Assembly: GCA_949289995.1 (NCBI GenBank)
Contig: CASEQE010000040.1
Span: 1 to 44,251 of the forward strand
Direction of reading: 5' to 3'
Source of the DNA: an uncultured Peptococcaceae bacterium
GTDB taxonomy: Bacteria; Bacillota; Dehalobacteriia; UBA4068
DNA length: 44,251 bases
Part shown: piece after piece, positions 1 through 8,631 of the stretch
How the letters are laid out: the number at the start of each line of letters is the position of its first letter
How positions within the stretch are numbered: the first letter of the stretch is position 1
Position numbers and translations under genes: made by a program
The notes under the pieces: model-generated
Databases searched by the model: none
Seen by the model: the letters and a program-made list of their open reading frames with translations, nothing else
What the model was told of the DNA's origin: nothing

Positions 1-730
1 CGAAGAACATGGCAGCCATCTACGTATCAACGTGGTATACCGGGTCAATGTGGCGGAGGACGAGCAAACCCTGCCGCCAGGGGATATCGTGGCTTCCGCC
101 GACGGGGTAATCCGCCAAATCCTGGTGCAAAAAGGCACGGCGGTAGTAAGCGCCGGTCAAGCGGTACGCGAAGGCCAAGTATTGATTTCCGGACAGGTGG
201 GAAACAGCCAAGTAGCGGCCGCCGGTATGATCGTAGCGGAAATTTGGAGCGACGGCTACGGCGAAGCTCCTCTATCGATACAGGTGCGGGAAATCAGCGG
301 CAACGTTAGCCGTAGCCTTTCCATACGCGCAGAGAACGGCCCCAACCTTACCTTATGGGGAGAGACGGCGTCGCCGTTTCCCCTTTACCAAACCGTTTCG
401 GAAAGCCGTCCTTTATGCATATGGAGGAAAATGACACTGCCCGTAGAATTAACAATCCAGGAATATTATGAGCAAAACGAGAAAACGCTAACCTTCACTC
501 CCCAGCAGGCTCAAGACCGGGCAGCCTACGCCGCCTGGAACGCCGCTTTTTTTCTGTTGCCGCAACAAGCGGCGGTGAAAGATTGGCAAAGCCTGGTTTT
601 GCCCGGCGATGGCGATCTGGCTCGCGCCCACGTCCGTTTATCCGCCGCCTGCGATATCGGCGTTTTTCACCAAGGCGTAGACGAAACCGCAGCGGCGCAA
701 GCCAAATCAGCCGGCGAAGATAGTCTCTAA
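1..730 (+). CDS. yqfD: Sporulation protein YqfD (C-terminal part, 5' end outside window)
   Basis: The reading frame is open from base 2, so the gene begins upstream of the window and about 243 C-terminal residues are visible. A GTG at 32 could be read as a start, but it has no ribosome binding site and coding continues before it. The visible part resembles the YqfD family: a segment with PPGDIVASADGVI and a following VREGQVLISG, a barrel/hybrid-like region seen in membrane-anchored sporulation proteins. The N-terminal part and any membrane anchor are not visible. Gene order supports the call, because yqfD lies directly before phoH, pgpH and ybeY in many Bacillota, where it is expressed during sporulation. 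Its biochemical role is unknown. It would be the first visible gene of the operon, 58 bases before phoH. Confidence 0.8.
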   Translation, partial: EEHGSHLRINVVYRVNVAEDEQTLPPGDIVASADGVIRQILVQKGTAVVSAGQAVREGQVLISGQVGNSQVAAAGMIVAEIWSDGYGEAPLSIQVREISGNVSRSLSIRAENGPNLTLWGETASPFPLYQTVSESRPLCIWRKMTLPVELTIQEYYEQNEKTLTFTPQQAQDRAAYAAWNAAFFLLPQQAAVKDWQSLVLPGDGDLARAHVRLSAACDIGVFHQGVDETAAAQAKSAGEDSL

Positions 731-788
731 TTCCCTTTGCTTCCATCCTAGCAAAGGCATACGCATTTTAAATAGAAAGGGCGATTAT

Positions 789-1727
789 TTGAAGTCGCAA
801 CATATTGAATTTGCCAATAATCAACAGGCCGCCGCCATTTCCGGCCGTCAAGATGCCTGGCTACACATGATCGAAGATCAGGCCGGGGTAAAAATATTAC
901 CCAGAGGTTGCCAATTGACCGTTAGCGGCCAGGAAGAAAACGTCAAACAGGCGGAAACCGCCTTGGCCCATTTGCGTATTCTAGAAGAGGCCGGCGTAGA
1001 AATCACCGGCTTAACCGTGAATTATGCTTTGGCCTGCCAAGAAAAAATGGATTTAAGCCAAGCGGCTCTTTTGACCAAAACCTTTTTTATCACCGGCAAA
1101 GGCCGGCAAGTAAAAGCCAAAAGCTTTGGCCAATGGCAATATCTACAAGCCATAGAAAAAAAGGATTTGGTGTTCGCCATCGGCCCCGCCGGCACAGGCA
1201 AAACCTTTTTGGCGGTGCTAAAAGCGGTGGAAGCCTTAAAACAAAGAGAAAAAAGCAAAATCATTCTCACCCGCCCCGCTGTGGAAGCCGGCGAAAAGCT
1301 GGGCTTCCTGCCCGGCGATTTGCAGGAAAAAGTCAATCCTTATCTGCGGCCGGTATACGACGCCTTGGACGAAGCCTTGGGGGTGGAAAGCGCCCGCAAA
1401 TATATGGAAAAAGGCATTATCGAAGTGGCGCCCTTGGCCTATATGCGGGGCCGCACCCTGGACGATGCGTTTATCATTTTAGACGAAGCCCAAAATACCA
1501 CCGGCCCGCAAATGAAAATGTTCCTCACCCGCATGGGAGCCGGTTCCAAAGCGGTAATTACCGGCGATATCACCCAAGCGGATCTGCCGCCGGGACAAGC
1601 TTCCGGCCTAATCGAAGCGGAACAAAAATTGAAAAATATCCCGGAAATTGCCTTTTGCTATTTGCGACAGGTAGACGTGGTACGCCACCCTTTGGTACAA
1701 AAAATTATCGCGGCCTATCAGGAATAA
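789..1727 (+). CDS. phoH: PhoH-like ATPase
   Basis: Cytoplasmic P-loop NTPase of the PhoH family, 312 residues, close to the usual length. The Walker A motif GPAGTGKT is at about residues 132-139 and the Walker B stretch [10 protein letters not shown] at about 229-238. The N-terminal ~100 residues form the KH-like region typical of the long PhoH form. The start is TTG at 789, placed by AGAAAGGG about eight bases upstream. The gene lies between yqfD and pgpH, three bases before the next start codon, so it is almost certainly cotranscribed. The family is thought to act in RNA metabolism or as a helicase-like ATPase, often with YbeY, which is two genes downstream here. The precise substrate is not established. 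Confidence 0.95.
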   Translation: MKSQHIEFANNQQAAAISGRQDAWLHMIEDQAGVKILPRGCQLTVSGQEENVKQAETALAHLRILEEAGVEITGLTVNYALACQEKMDLSQAALLTKTFFITGKGRQVKAKSFGQWQYLQAIEKKDLVFAIGPAGTGKTFLAVLKAVEALKQREKSKIILTRPAVEAGEKLGFLPGDLQEKVNPYLRPVYDALDEALGVESARKYMEKGIIEVAPLAYMRGRTLDDAFIILDEAQNTTGPQMKMFLTRMGAGSKAVITGDITQADLPPGQASGLIEAEQKLKNIPEIAFCYLRQVDVVRHPLVQKIIAAYQE

Positions 1728-1730
1728 TCC

Positions 1731-4055
1731 ATGCCTCCAAGGCGGAAAGGATTCAGCTTTATGCGGATGAATATCAAAACGGCGCCGATAAGCCGGCGGT
1801 TTTCCCAAGCCCTCGGCCGGCGCCAACAAAAACGACGGTCTTCCGCCGCCGGCGAAGGACGGACAACCCCCACCACCCGGGGGAAAAAAACTTCCCCTTG
1901 GCGGCAATACCGGCGCATATTGACGTTTGCAGCTTTGGCAGTGGCAATCGCGTTAATTCTCTCCATCCGGCTAAACGGCATCGACGCCGTATCCCTGGCC
2001 GTGGGGGAAATCGCCGGCGAAGATATCTATTACCAAGGCGCCGCCGCCACCTATACCAGCCAAATCAAAACCGACGAAGCCCGGGCCATCGCCGCCGCCC
2101 AAGTGGAACAAATTTTTATCACCGACCAACAAGCGGTGGATAACCTAACGGCCAATATCAATCAATACTTCCAGGAAATCAAAAACTTCCAGGCCGCCGG
2201 CATGGAAGACGTGGCCGCCCTGGCTGAACGCCTGCCCGGCACCTATGAAGAAGAAACTTTGCAGGCCATTGTAGAATTGCCGGCGGAAGACATAACCGCT
2301 TTGCAGGAATTGCTGCAAACTATCGTCCACGAAGTATATGCCCAAGGCATACTAAAAGAAGATATCCCCCAGGCCCGTGAAAAAATTGCCGCTGCTATCG
2401 CTAGCTCTACCGTAACCGGACAAAAAGAATTGTTCCTCAAATCTCTGGCGGAAGGCTTGGAGCTGCTTCCCAACAAAGAATACGACGCCCTAACCACCGC
2501 CCAAGCCGTGGAAGAGGCTATGGCCGAAATCAACGCCGTACAGGTAACAGTGCAACCAGGAGAAAAATTGGTCAGCCGCGGTTCCATGGTCACCGATTAT
2601 CAGCTAGAAGCCTTGCAAGCTTTGGGCCTATACCGGGAAACTGCTCTGTCCAGCCCTTATATAGGAACGCTGTTGCTGGCCGTCGTTTGTTGCATACTGC
2701 TCTACTACTATCTTAAATTATTCCAACCACAAATTTTTCAAAATCTAAATCGCATCACCCTGTTTGCCGTGGTCATTGCCGTCACTTTGCTGCTATGCAA
2801 AATTATCTCTCTCATCACCGTGGAAAACGGCAGCGATCTCAATCAATTAATTGGCTATATGCTGCCGGCAGGAGCGGCAACCATGCTAATCTCCGTGCTA
2901 CTTGCCCGTGATGCAGCTATTTTTTGCACGGTATTATTTGCCGTTTTCACCGGAATTATCACCAACGGCAATTTTTCCTGCGTATTGGTGACCATCTCCT
3001 CAGGGCTTACCGCCGCCTATTGCGCCAGCCGCTTAAATCAACGTAGCCAATTTGTCGGCGCCAACGTATACATTGCCGCCGCCAACGCCGCCGTTATTTT
3101 GGGCTATGGACTTATACAAAATTACGATCTTACCTATATTGGTCTGGGTATGGTTTTCGGCCTGGCCAATAGTTTGCTTTGCACCATTTTGGCCATGGGC
3201 GTTCTACCTTTCCTGGAAAGCGGCTTTGGCATTACCACGGTTTTGCGTTTGCTGGAATTATCCAATTCCAACAATCCTCTGCTGAAACGATTGATGATGG
3301 AAGCCCCCGGCACATACAATCATAGCATACTCGTAGGCAATCTGGCGGAAGCCGCTGCGGATGCTATTGCGGCGGATCCGCTGCTGGTACGAGTAGCCTC
3401 TTATTATCATGATATCGGCAAATTGCGCCGTCCTTACTTTTTTATCGAAAACCAACACCCCGGTGAAAATCCCCATGACAAATTGCAGCCTGCCGTATCG
3501 GCGATGATTATCACCTCCCATGTAACCGAAGGCGGCCAAATGCTGCGTCAGGAAAAATTTCCGCAAGAAATTATCGATTTGGTGGAACAACATCATGGCA
3601 CCGGCTTTCTTAGCTTCTTTTATCATAAAGCTTTAGAACAAGCCGAAGATAAAGATAAAATCAAAAAAGATGATTTTCGCTACAAAGGCCCGAAACCGCA
3701 AACCCGGGAAGCGGGGTTGGTTTTGCTGGCGGATAGCGTGCAAGCCGCGGTACAATCTCTAAACGGCGTTCCCAGCAAGGAACAAATGGCCCAAGTGGTG
3801 GAAGATATTATCAAAGGTAAAATTGAAGACGGCCAATTGCAACAATGTCCTTTAACCTTTAAAGATTTGCAATTGATCTCTCAAAGTTTTCTCACCGTTT
3901 TGGGCGGCATGTACCATCAACGAATCGCCTACCCTGCTTTGGATAAAGAGGAGAAAAACCATGCGGATTTACTTATCCATCAGCCTGGAACAGGAAACGA
4001 CGCTACCGCCGCCGCTACGCCGCCTGCTGAAACGAGCGGCGAAAACCGCAATTAA
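1731..4055 (+). CDS. pgpH: PgpH-type membrane HD-domain phosphohydrolase (c-di-AMP phosphodiesterase)
   Basis: A 774-residue membrane protein with the 7TMR-HDED plus HD layout. There is a long basic cytoplasmic tail to about residue 60, TM1 at about 62-79, and an extracellular region to about 305. A bundle of transmembrane segments runs from about 307 to 510, followed by a cytosolic HD domain. Metal ligands are visible: a conserved His near residue 528 (TYNHS), the paired HD of YYHDIGK near 560, and later His residues in EQHHGTGF. PgpH-family enzymes hydrolyse c-di-AMP to pApA, linking osmotic and cell-wall signalling. The ATG at 1731 follows AGGA and lies three bases after phoH; ATG at 1761 is an alternative. 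Its 3' end overlaps ybeY by 95 bases, so the last ~31 residues are encoded twice over. Confidence 0.93.
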   Translation: MPPRRKGFSFMRMNIKTAPISRRFSQALGRRQQKRRSSAAGEGRTTPTTRGKKTSPWRQYRRILTFAALAVAIALILSIRLNGIDAVSLAVGEIAGEDIYYQGAAATYTSQIKTDEARAIAAAQVEQIFITDQQAVDNLTANINQYFQEIKNFQAAGMEDVAALAERLPGTYEEETLQAIVELPAEDITALQELLQTIVHEVYAQGILKEDIPQAREKIAAAIASSTVTGQKELFLKSLAEGLELLPNKEYDALTTAQAVEEAMAEINAVQVTVQPGEKLVSRGSMVTDYQLEALQALGLYRETALSSPYIGTLLLAVVCCILLYYYLKLFQPQIFQNLNRITLFAVVIAVTLLLCKIISLITVENGSDLNQLIGYMLPAGAATMLISVLLARDAAIFCTVLFAVFTGIITNGNFSCVLVTISSGLTAAYCASRLNQRSQFVGANVYIAAANAAVILGYGLIQNYDLTYIGLGMVFGLANSLLCTILAMGVLPFLESGFGITTVLRLLELSNSNNPLLKRLMMEAPGTYNHSILVGNLAEAAADAIAADPLLVRVASYYHDIGKLRRPYFFIENQHPGENPHDKLQPAVSAMIITSHVTEGGQMLRQEKFPQEIIDLVEQHHGTGFLSFFYHKALEQAEDKDKIKKDDFRYKGPKPQTREAGLVLLADSVQAAVQSLNGVPSKEQMAQVVEDIIKGKIEDGQLQQCPLTFKDLQLISQSFLTVLGGMYHQRIAYPALDKEEKNHADLLIHQPGTGNDATAAATPPAETSGENRN

Positions 4056-4440
4056 GTCGGCCGTTCCCGGCGACTGGCCGCCCATCAAAAGCGCGGAAAT
4101 TAGCCTATTATTTACCGATAATCAAGGCATACGGCAACTGAATCGCGACTACCGGGCCAAAGATGCCGCCACCGATGTTCTATCTTTTCCCCAATGGGAA
4201 GCAGAAACGCCACCCCCCGGAGGCCATATTCTTTTGGGCGATATTATCGTTTCTCAGGAAAAAGCCGTGGAGCAAGCCGGCCTGTACGGCCATTCCCTCG
4301 AGCGGGAAACCGTCTTTTTGTTCGTCCACGGCTTGCTGCATTTGCTAGGCTATGACCATGAAGCAAGCCGGCAGGCGGAGGAAAAAATGTTTTCCCTACA
4401 AGAGCAGATCATGACGGATATAGGCCTAACCAAGGCTTAG
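3961..4440 (+). CDS. ybeY: Endoribonuclease YbeY (rRNA maturation factor)
   Basis: Single-strand-specific, zinc-dependent endoribonuclease acting in 16S rRNA 3'-end maturation and ribosome quality control. The protein has 159 residues, normal for the family. The hallmark H-x3-H-x5-H motif is seen as HGLLHLLGYDH, with ligands His123, His127 and His133, preceded by the conserved NRDYRAKDAATDVLSFP block. The start is well supported: GAGGAG lies eight bases before ATG 3961. That start lies inside pgpH in another frame, so the two genes share 95 bases. Because the N-terminal residues before the conserved block match the family's expected length, a later start is less likely. Coupling to pgpH translation is likely. 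Confidence 0.95.
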   Translation: MRIYLSISLEQETTLPPPLRRLLKRAAKTAIKSAVPGDWPPIKSAEISLLFTDNQGIRQLNRDYRAKDAATDVLSFPQWEAETPPPGGHILLGDIIVSQEKAVEQAGLYGHSLERETVFLFVHGLLHLLGYDHEASRQAEEKMFSLQEQIMTDIGLTKA

Positions 4441-4479
4441 CCGCTTTGTAAAAAATTCGCTTTTAGGAGGAGAATGCAA

Positions 4480-4956
4480 ATGAGGGATAGCTTTGAAAAA
4501 ATGGCCAATTTGCATATCCGGCGTCTTACCGCCGAAGATTTAGACGCGCTCATGGACATCGAAGAACACAGCTTTAGCCAGTGTTGGAGCCGGGGCGCCT
4601 ATGAGCACGAGTTTACCGATAATCCCATCGGCCATTTTTTCGGCCTGTTTGCCGACGATACGCTGCTGGCCTACGGCGGCTACTGGCAAATCATGGACGA
4701 AGGGCATATCGCCAATATCGCCGTGGCAGAAAAATACCGCCGCGCTGGTTTAGGAGAAACCCTGACTCGCTACCTCATGGTCGATTGTCAAAGCAACGGC
4801 GGGAAAAGAATGACGCTGGAAGTACGTCGGGGCAACAGCGGCGCCATACGCTTGTATCAAAAACTGGGTTTCGTAGGCGCCGGCTATCGGCCCGGCTATT
4901 ATACCAATAATCAGGAGGACGCCCTTATTATGTGGGTGGAATTAGCAGAAAAATGA
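4480..4956 (+). CDS. rimI: Ribosomal-protein-alanine N-acetyltransferase RimI (GNAT family)
   Basis: GNAT acetyltransferase of about 158 residues. It carries the acetyl-CoA-binding block IANIAVAEKYRRAGLG at about residues 75-90 and the C-terminal pattern SGAIRLYQKLGFVGAGYRPGYY typical of RimI. RimI acetylates the N-terminal amine of ribosomal protein S18 in E. coli; the target in Bacillota is less certain. Two in-frame ATGs exist, 4474 and 4480. AGGAGG at 4465-4470 is only three bases from the first and nine from the second, so 4480 is preferred. The stop overlaps the tsaD start in an ATGA, so translation is coupled. Many Bacillota have tsaE-tsaB-rimI-tsaD; tsaE and tsaB are absent here. Confidence 0.92.
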   Translation: MRDSFEKMANLHIRRLTAEDLDALMDIEEHSFSQCWSRGAYEHEFTDNPIGHFFGLFADDTLLAYGGYWQIMDEGHIANIAVAEKYRRAGLGETLTRYLMVDCQSNGGKRMTLEVRRGNSGAIRLYQKLGFVGAGYRPGYYTNNQEDALIMWVELAEK

Positions 4957-6044
4957 TAGACAAACTAGAGCCGGCCCGGGAGGAAAATCAACAACCGGTC
5001 CGCATTTTAGCGATTGAAAGCAGTTGCGACGAAACGGCAGCCGCTGTAGTGGAAAACGGCGTACGCGTACTAAGCAATATCATCGATTCACAAATCCCCA
5101 TTCACCGCCGCTTTGGCGGCGTGGTGCCGGAAGTAGCCTCCCGCCGCCATCTGCAAGCCATTTGGCCCGTAACCCAACAGGCTTTGGCGGAAAGCGGCCT
5201 TTCCCCGCAGCAACTATCCGCCGTGGCCGTCACCTCCGGCCCCGGTTTGGTAGGCTCGTTGCTGGTGGGGGTGTCTTTTGCCAAAGCCCTGGCCTATGCT
5301 TGGGAAAAACCCCTGATCGACGTGCATCATTGGCAAGGACATATCGCCGCCTTGCAACTGGAAAGGCAAATGCCTGCAGAATATTTGGCGCTGGTGGTTT
5401 CCGGCAGCCATAGCGGCCTGCTGAAAATCTCTCCCCAGGGCCTGTTTCCCTTGGGTATGAGCCATGACGATGCGGCGGGAGAAGCTTTTGATAAAATCGC
5501 CCGCGCTTTATACCTGCCCTATCCCGGCGGCCCGGAAATCGATAAAGCCGCGAAAAACGGCCGCGCCGATGCAGTGGCTTTCCCCCGGGCCTGGTTGGAA
5601 GGAAGCGACGATTTCAGCTTTAGCGGCTTGAAATCCGCCGTGCTCAATTACCTGAACCGGCGGCGCATGAAAGGCGAAGATTTTAGCCCGGCGGAAATCA
5701 ACGATTTAGCGGCGTCGGCCCAGGAAGCCATTTGCGACGTACTGTCGGCCAAAGCGGTTGCCGCCGCCCAAAGAGAAAAACTGCCGCTGATCGCCTTAGC
5801 CGGCGGCGTAGCCGCCAACAGCCGGCTACGCGCGCTATTGCAACAACGAGCTGCAGCCGTAGGCATTGAAACCGTCTGGCCCAACCCCGTCTATTGCACT
5901 GATAACGCCGCCATGATCGGCGCCGCCGCCTATAGCCACTTTTGCCGCTGCCGCTTCGCCCCTCTTTCCCTAAACGCCGATCCCCGCAAACCTTTTTCCC
6001 CACTCGATGCTGTGGACAAAACCGCAACGCCGGCAAACGCCTAA
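4953..6044 (+). CDS. tsaD: tRNA t6A37 synthesis protein TsaD
   Basis: Transfers the threonylcarbamoyl group to A37 of ANN-decoding tRNAs together with TsaB and TsaE. It is an ASKHA-fold ATPase with an Fe-binding His pair. Visible signatures are IESSCDETAAAVV near the N terminus, the glycine-rich TSGPGLVGSLLVG, the metal site in HHWQGHIAA near residue 125, FSFSGLKSAV, and the C-terminal CTDNAAMIGAAAY. About 363 residues, slightly longer than the common ~340 because of extra terminal residues. The start is taken as ATG 4953, which overlaps the rimI stop (ATGA); an upstream in-frame ATG at 4932 would add only seven residues inside rimI. No terminator follows directly. Confidence 0.97.
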   Translation: MIDKLEPAREENQQPVRILAIESSCDETAAAVVENGVRVLSNIIDSQIPIHRRFGGVVPEVASRRHLQAIWPVTQQALAESGLSPQQLSAVAVTSGPGLVGSLLVGVSFAKALAYAWEKPLIDVHHWQGHIAALQLERQMPAEYLALVVSGSHSGLLKISPQGLFPLGMSHDDAAGEAFDKIARALYLPYPGGPEIDKAAKNGRADAVAFPRAWLEGSDDFSFSGLKSAVLNYLNRRRMKGEDFSPAEINDLAASAQEAICDVLSAKAVAAAQREKLPLIALAGGVAANSRLRALLQQRAAAVGIETVWPNPVYCTDNAAMIGAAAYSHFCRCRFAPLSLNADPRKPFSPLDAVDKTATPANA

Positions 6045-6218
6045 AATATACATTCTCATATGCCGTTTAAGCTGGCCTTTTTCCAATGTCCCGCCCTAAG
6101 CTGGCCTTTCCACAAAGCAAATTTTCTTGTGGAATAAGGATGTGGATAATGTGGATAAATATGTTAATAACTGCCTAATACTGGTAATATTTCGCTTACG
6201 TTGGTTTTTGCCGTATAC
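6045..6218. other. Intergenic segment with 13-base direct repeat
   Basis: AT-rich spacer after tsaD with no supported gene. It contains an exact 13-base direct repeat, TAAGCTGGCCTTT, at 6068-6080 and 6097-6109. The repeat lies just before the DnaA-box pair described separately. Its function is unknown. Confidence 0.5.
6141..6158 (-). promoter_or_regulatory. Two directly abutting perfect DnaA boxes
   Basis: TGTGGATAA at 6141-6149 and again at 6150-6158 are each the reverse complement of the consensus DnaA box TTATCCACA. They are head-to-tail with no spacer. They lie about 60 bases upstream of a candidate SigA -35 box and about 300 bases upstream of the histidine kinase start. A near match (TGTGGATGA) is at 6343-6351 and a third perfect box is at 6383-6391 on the plus strand. 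Confidence 0.7.
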
Positions 6219-6246
6219 TTGACAAATTTGTTTTTCTGTGTATCTT
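6219..6246 (+). promoter_or_regulatory. Candidate SigA promoter for histidine kinase gene
   Basis: TTGACA at 6219-6224 and TATCTT at 6241-6246 with a 16-base spacer, in an AT-rich region. A transcript from here would have a leader of roughly 210 bases carrying the downstream DnaA boxes. The -10 is imperfect, so the assignment is tentative. Confidence 0.5.
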
Positions 6247-6382
6247 TCCCGAATTCTGAAGCGAATAAAGACGAAAAACCTCTAAATAAGCATAACGGTA
6301 ACGAATTATTGGGGAAAATAGGTGATTTGGGCGCAAATTATATGTGGATGAAACAAGGGTTATGACTAATAAAAAGCGAAAC

Positions 6383-6391
6383 TTATCCACA
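6383..6391 (+). promoter_or_regulatory. Perfect DnaA box
   Basis: TTATCCACA, an exact consensus box, about 70 bases upstream of the histidine kinase start and opposite in orientation to the 6141-6158 pair. It would lie in the transcribed leader if the promoter at 6219-6246 is used, where DnaA binding could act as a roadblock. Confidence 0.65.
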
Positions 6392-6460
6392 TGATTCCAA
6401 AGTAAACCAGATGAGATCAAAATTTGTTCATCCGGTTTTTCCTGGAGGTGAAAAGAGTAT

Positions 6461-7237
6461 ATGGAAAGAGGTACCATAGTGAGAAACAGTAGGGCGGAAG
6501 ATGAAGAAGGGGTTTCCCTTTCCGAAGAACAATATCGCAATGATTTATTGCGTACCCTAGGCGAAAACTCCGCGGCGATTATTCATGAGCTAAAAAGTCC
6601 TCTGGCAGGGATTCAAGCGCAACTGCAATTGTTGGAAAAACAATTGTCTCTGGGTGGCCGTAGCGAAGACGTTTTACTGAAGGACCGTTTTGATTTAATT
6701 TTCACCGAAATTAGCCGAATGAGCCAATTGATTAATGAATTCTTGCTCTTGTCCACCCCGCGAGCCGCCAAATGGCAAAGGGTAGAAATGGTGAATCTAA
6801 TCAACCAAACGGTAACTTTGTTGCACACCTTATGCTTAAGCAAAGGTATTGCTCTGGAATGGCAGGCGCCGGTAGGTCCCCGGTTGTTGTTTGGCGACGA
6901 GCAAAAACTAAAACAGGTATTGGTTAATTTAATCGTCAATGCACAACAGGCCTGTAATTGTGGCAAAAAAATCTGGGTTAGCCTACAAGATGCGCCGGAT
7001 TCCTTGATCCTCAGCGTCGCCGATAACGGCGTCGGCATGGACGAACAGCAAATGCAACAAATCTTCGAGCCCTTTTACACTACCAAAGAAAACGGCAGCG
7101 GTTTGGGGTTGACCATCGTCCGCCAAATCGTAGAAAAACACCAAGGACAAATCGAAGTCTTTAGCCGCCGCAATCAAGGTAGTTGCTTTAAAATTACTTT
7201 GCCAACCTTGTTTGCCTTTAACAACAAACGGGAATAA
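6461..7237 (+). CDS. Soluble sensor histidine kinase, sporulation-kinase type
   Basis: A 258-residue protein holding only the transmitter module. The H-box HELKSPL has its phospho-accepting His at residue 42. Then come a HisKA helix pair, the N-box LVNLIVNAQQA (Asn160), the G1 box DNGVGM (Asp188), an F-box FEPFYTTK, and the G2 box GSGLGL. No membrane segment, PAS or GAF domain is visible, and only about 30 residues precede the HisKA region. It therefore either senses a cytoplasmic signal through the kinase core or depends on a partner protein. The catalytic region resembles phosphorelay kinases of sporulating Bacillota (KinA-E type). No response regulator is adjacent, as expected for an orphan phosphorelay kinase. 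GGAGG lies 12 bases before ATG 6461. Upstream DnaA boxes may regulate it. Confidence 0.85.
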   Translation: MERGTIVRNSRAEDEEGVSLSEEQYRNDLLRTLGENSAAIIHELKSPLAGIQAQLQLLEKQLSLGGRSEDVLLKDRFDLIFTEISRMSQLINEFLLLSTPRAAKWQRVEMVNLINQTVTLLHTLCLSKGIALEWQAPVGPRLLFGDEQKLKQVLVNLIVNAQQACNCGKKIWVSLQDAPDSLILSVADNGVGMDEQQMQQIFEPFYTTKENGSGLGLTIVRQIVEKHQGQIEVFSRRNQGSCFKITLPTLFAFNNKRE

Positions 7238-7366
7238 ATCAATGGAAAGCGGCAGACAACTTTTTCATCTTGTCGGTTAATATGTTCATTAGCGTGAACA
7301 AAAACAAAAATCGATAAATTGGCTAAGAAAAAAAATATTTTCTGCGAAATCATACTTAATATTTTA

Positions 7367-7396
7367 TCAAAAAACCGCCCCGCCGGGCGGTTTTTG
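7367..7396 (+). terminator. Rho-independent terminator after histidine kinase
   Basis: The stem AAACCGCCC/GGGCGGTTT with the short loop CGCC at 7381-7384 is followed by a T run. It lies about 130 bases after the kinase stop. The 7238-7366 stretch before it is AT-rich and holds no gene that I can support. Confidence 0.8.
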
Positions 7397-7447
7397 ACGT
7401 GTTGTTATATTCTACAACTGCAAAGACAGCGAAAGCCGATAAAAGAT

Positions 7448-7476
7448 TTGCATTTGCTTAGCGGACAAGGTACAAT
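7448..7476 (+). promoter_or_regulatory. Candidate SigA promoter
   Basis: TTGCAT at 7448-7453 and TACAAT at 7471-7476 with a 17-base spacer, just downstream of the terminator and about 60 bases before the next gene. Confidence 0.55.
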
Positions 7477-7539
7477 AGAATGGATAGTCTAGACCGGCGA
7501 CGCCGGGGGTATAAATCGCCATACAGGTAGGTGTACGCT

Positions 7540-8631
7540 TTGAACGACCATAAAAAACGCCCCGATAGCAAATCCGCCCCCCACCGGGGAGGCAAAGAAC
7601 ATAAACCGCTAAAACATCCGCTGTTATGGGATCTTTTAGGCGTGCTGCTGGGAATCGTCGTGCTGATCGCCGTTTATTTCCTATGGCAATACCTGCGCGA
7701 CTCCGGCGATACGGCGGACGGCCTCCCGGCCATGACCCAACTCACGGCCAACGCCAATCAGCCTTATTTATTACAGGAAGTGGACGGGCGCTATAAACTG
7801 ACAACCAAAAACTATATCTACTATTTGCAAACCGTGGATGGCAAACAGGAACAAAAAATAATCGCCCTTTATCGCCGGGCCATAGAATCGACTTTCGATT
7901 ATCTAGCGGCGGAAGGCGGCGTTTCCAGCAGCTATCTGGTCTCCCGCCAACCCGTATTGGAAAACGTGGATATTTACGTATACAACGAAATTTGCAACAA
8001 CACCGGGCAAAGCTTCGCCTACCAGGAAGTAACTGCGGATTGGCAAGAATATAACGGCGGCCCCGCCCTACTCATCGGCGAAGCTATGTTGGCGGAAGAT
8101 CAAATCGGCCCCTTGTTTTATCAGATGATATGCCAATGCCTGCGTCTGCTATCTATGGAATACGACGCCAATTTAAACTGCCTCACCTATGGTTGGCAGG
8201 ATTATGATGACTTTGGCGCCGACGTCTATGGACAAGCGATCGACGCCGGATTTAATCGCTGGTTGGGCCGGGAAATCTACAATGCCTATCGTGATATTGT
8301 ATTACAGGCCCCGGATATCGTCTTCCAGGCCCCCTATACCGCCTTAGCGGATATGGGCAAAAGCCTATACGACGTTTTGGGCCAAGAAACGGTTACCTGG
8401 TATGTAACCAACGATTGCGACAGTATGTCCGCCGCTTTTGCCGCCGCGTTGGAAGCCGCATCGGCACAAAACGCAGATACCGTCAACGTTTCCATTTGGC
8501 AAGCTGCCGATCCTTGGAAATATTTCTGCCAACTGATCGATCCTTTCGATTATCAAATCAGCGGCCAAGCCCCGGCCGACGCCGCCGCCCGCTATCAGGA
8601 AGCCATGCAAATCATCGGTTATTTGCAATAA
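7540..8631 (+). CDS. Membrane-anchored protein of unknown function
   Basis: I do not recognise a named family. The N terminus is about 35 basic and polar residues. One transmembrane helix follows (LLGVLLGIVVLIAVYFL, about residues 33-49), then an extracytoplasmic region of about 310 residues. That region is rich in Tyr, Asp and Gln and contains NLNCLTYGWQDYDDFG and WYVTNDCDSMSAAF. Its spacing of helices and a mid-protein Leu-rich stretch are reminiscent of peptidase_MA-like extracytoplasmic domains, but no HExxH is seen, so no catalytic call is made. The start is read as TTG 7540, six or seven bases after AGGTAGGTG; GTG 7531 in the same frame is an alternative. It has its own promoter and precedes the O-antigen-ligase-like gene, suggesting a cell-envelope role. 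Confidence 0.6.
   Translation: MNDHKKRPDSKSAPHRGGKEHKPLKHPLLWDLLGVLLGIVVLIAVYFLWQYLRDSGDTADGLPAMTQLTANANQPYLLQEVDGRYKLTTKNYIYYLQTVDGKQEQKIIALYRRAIESTFDYLAAEGGVSSSYLVSRQPVLENVDIYVYNEICNNTGQSFAYQEVTADWQEYNGGPALLIGEAMLAEDQIGPLFYQMICQCLRLLSMEYDANLNCLTYGWQDYDDFGADVYGQAIDAGFNRWLGREIYNAYRDIVLQAPDIVFQAPYTALADMGKSLYDVLGQETVTWYVTNDCDSMSAAFAAALEAASAQNADTVNVSIWQAADPWKYFCQLIDPFDYQISGQAPADAAARYQEAMQIIGYLQ

Noticed and set aside
1133-2143. 336-codon plus-strand frame across phoH and pgpH
   Set aside because: It runs inside two well-identified genes in another frame, and its product is Arg/Gly/His-rich low-complexity text typical of a shadow.
6045-6460. Replication origin (oriC)
   Set aside because: Only a few DnaA boxes, no dnaA, dnaN, rpmH or gidA nearby, and gene direction does not switch here.
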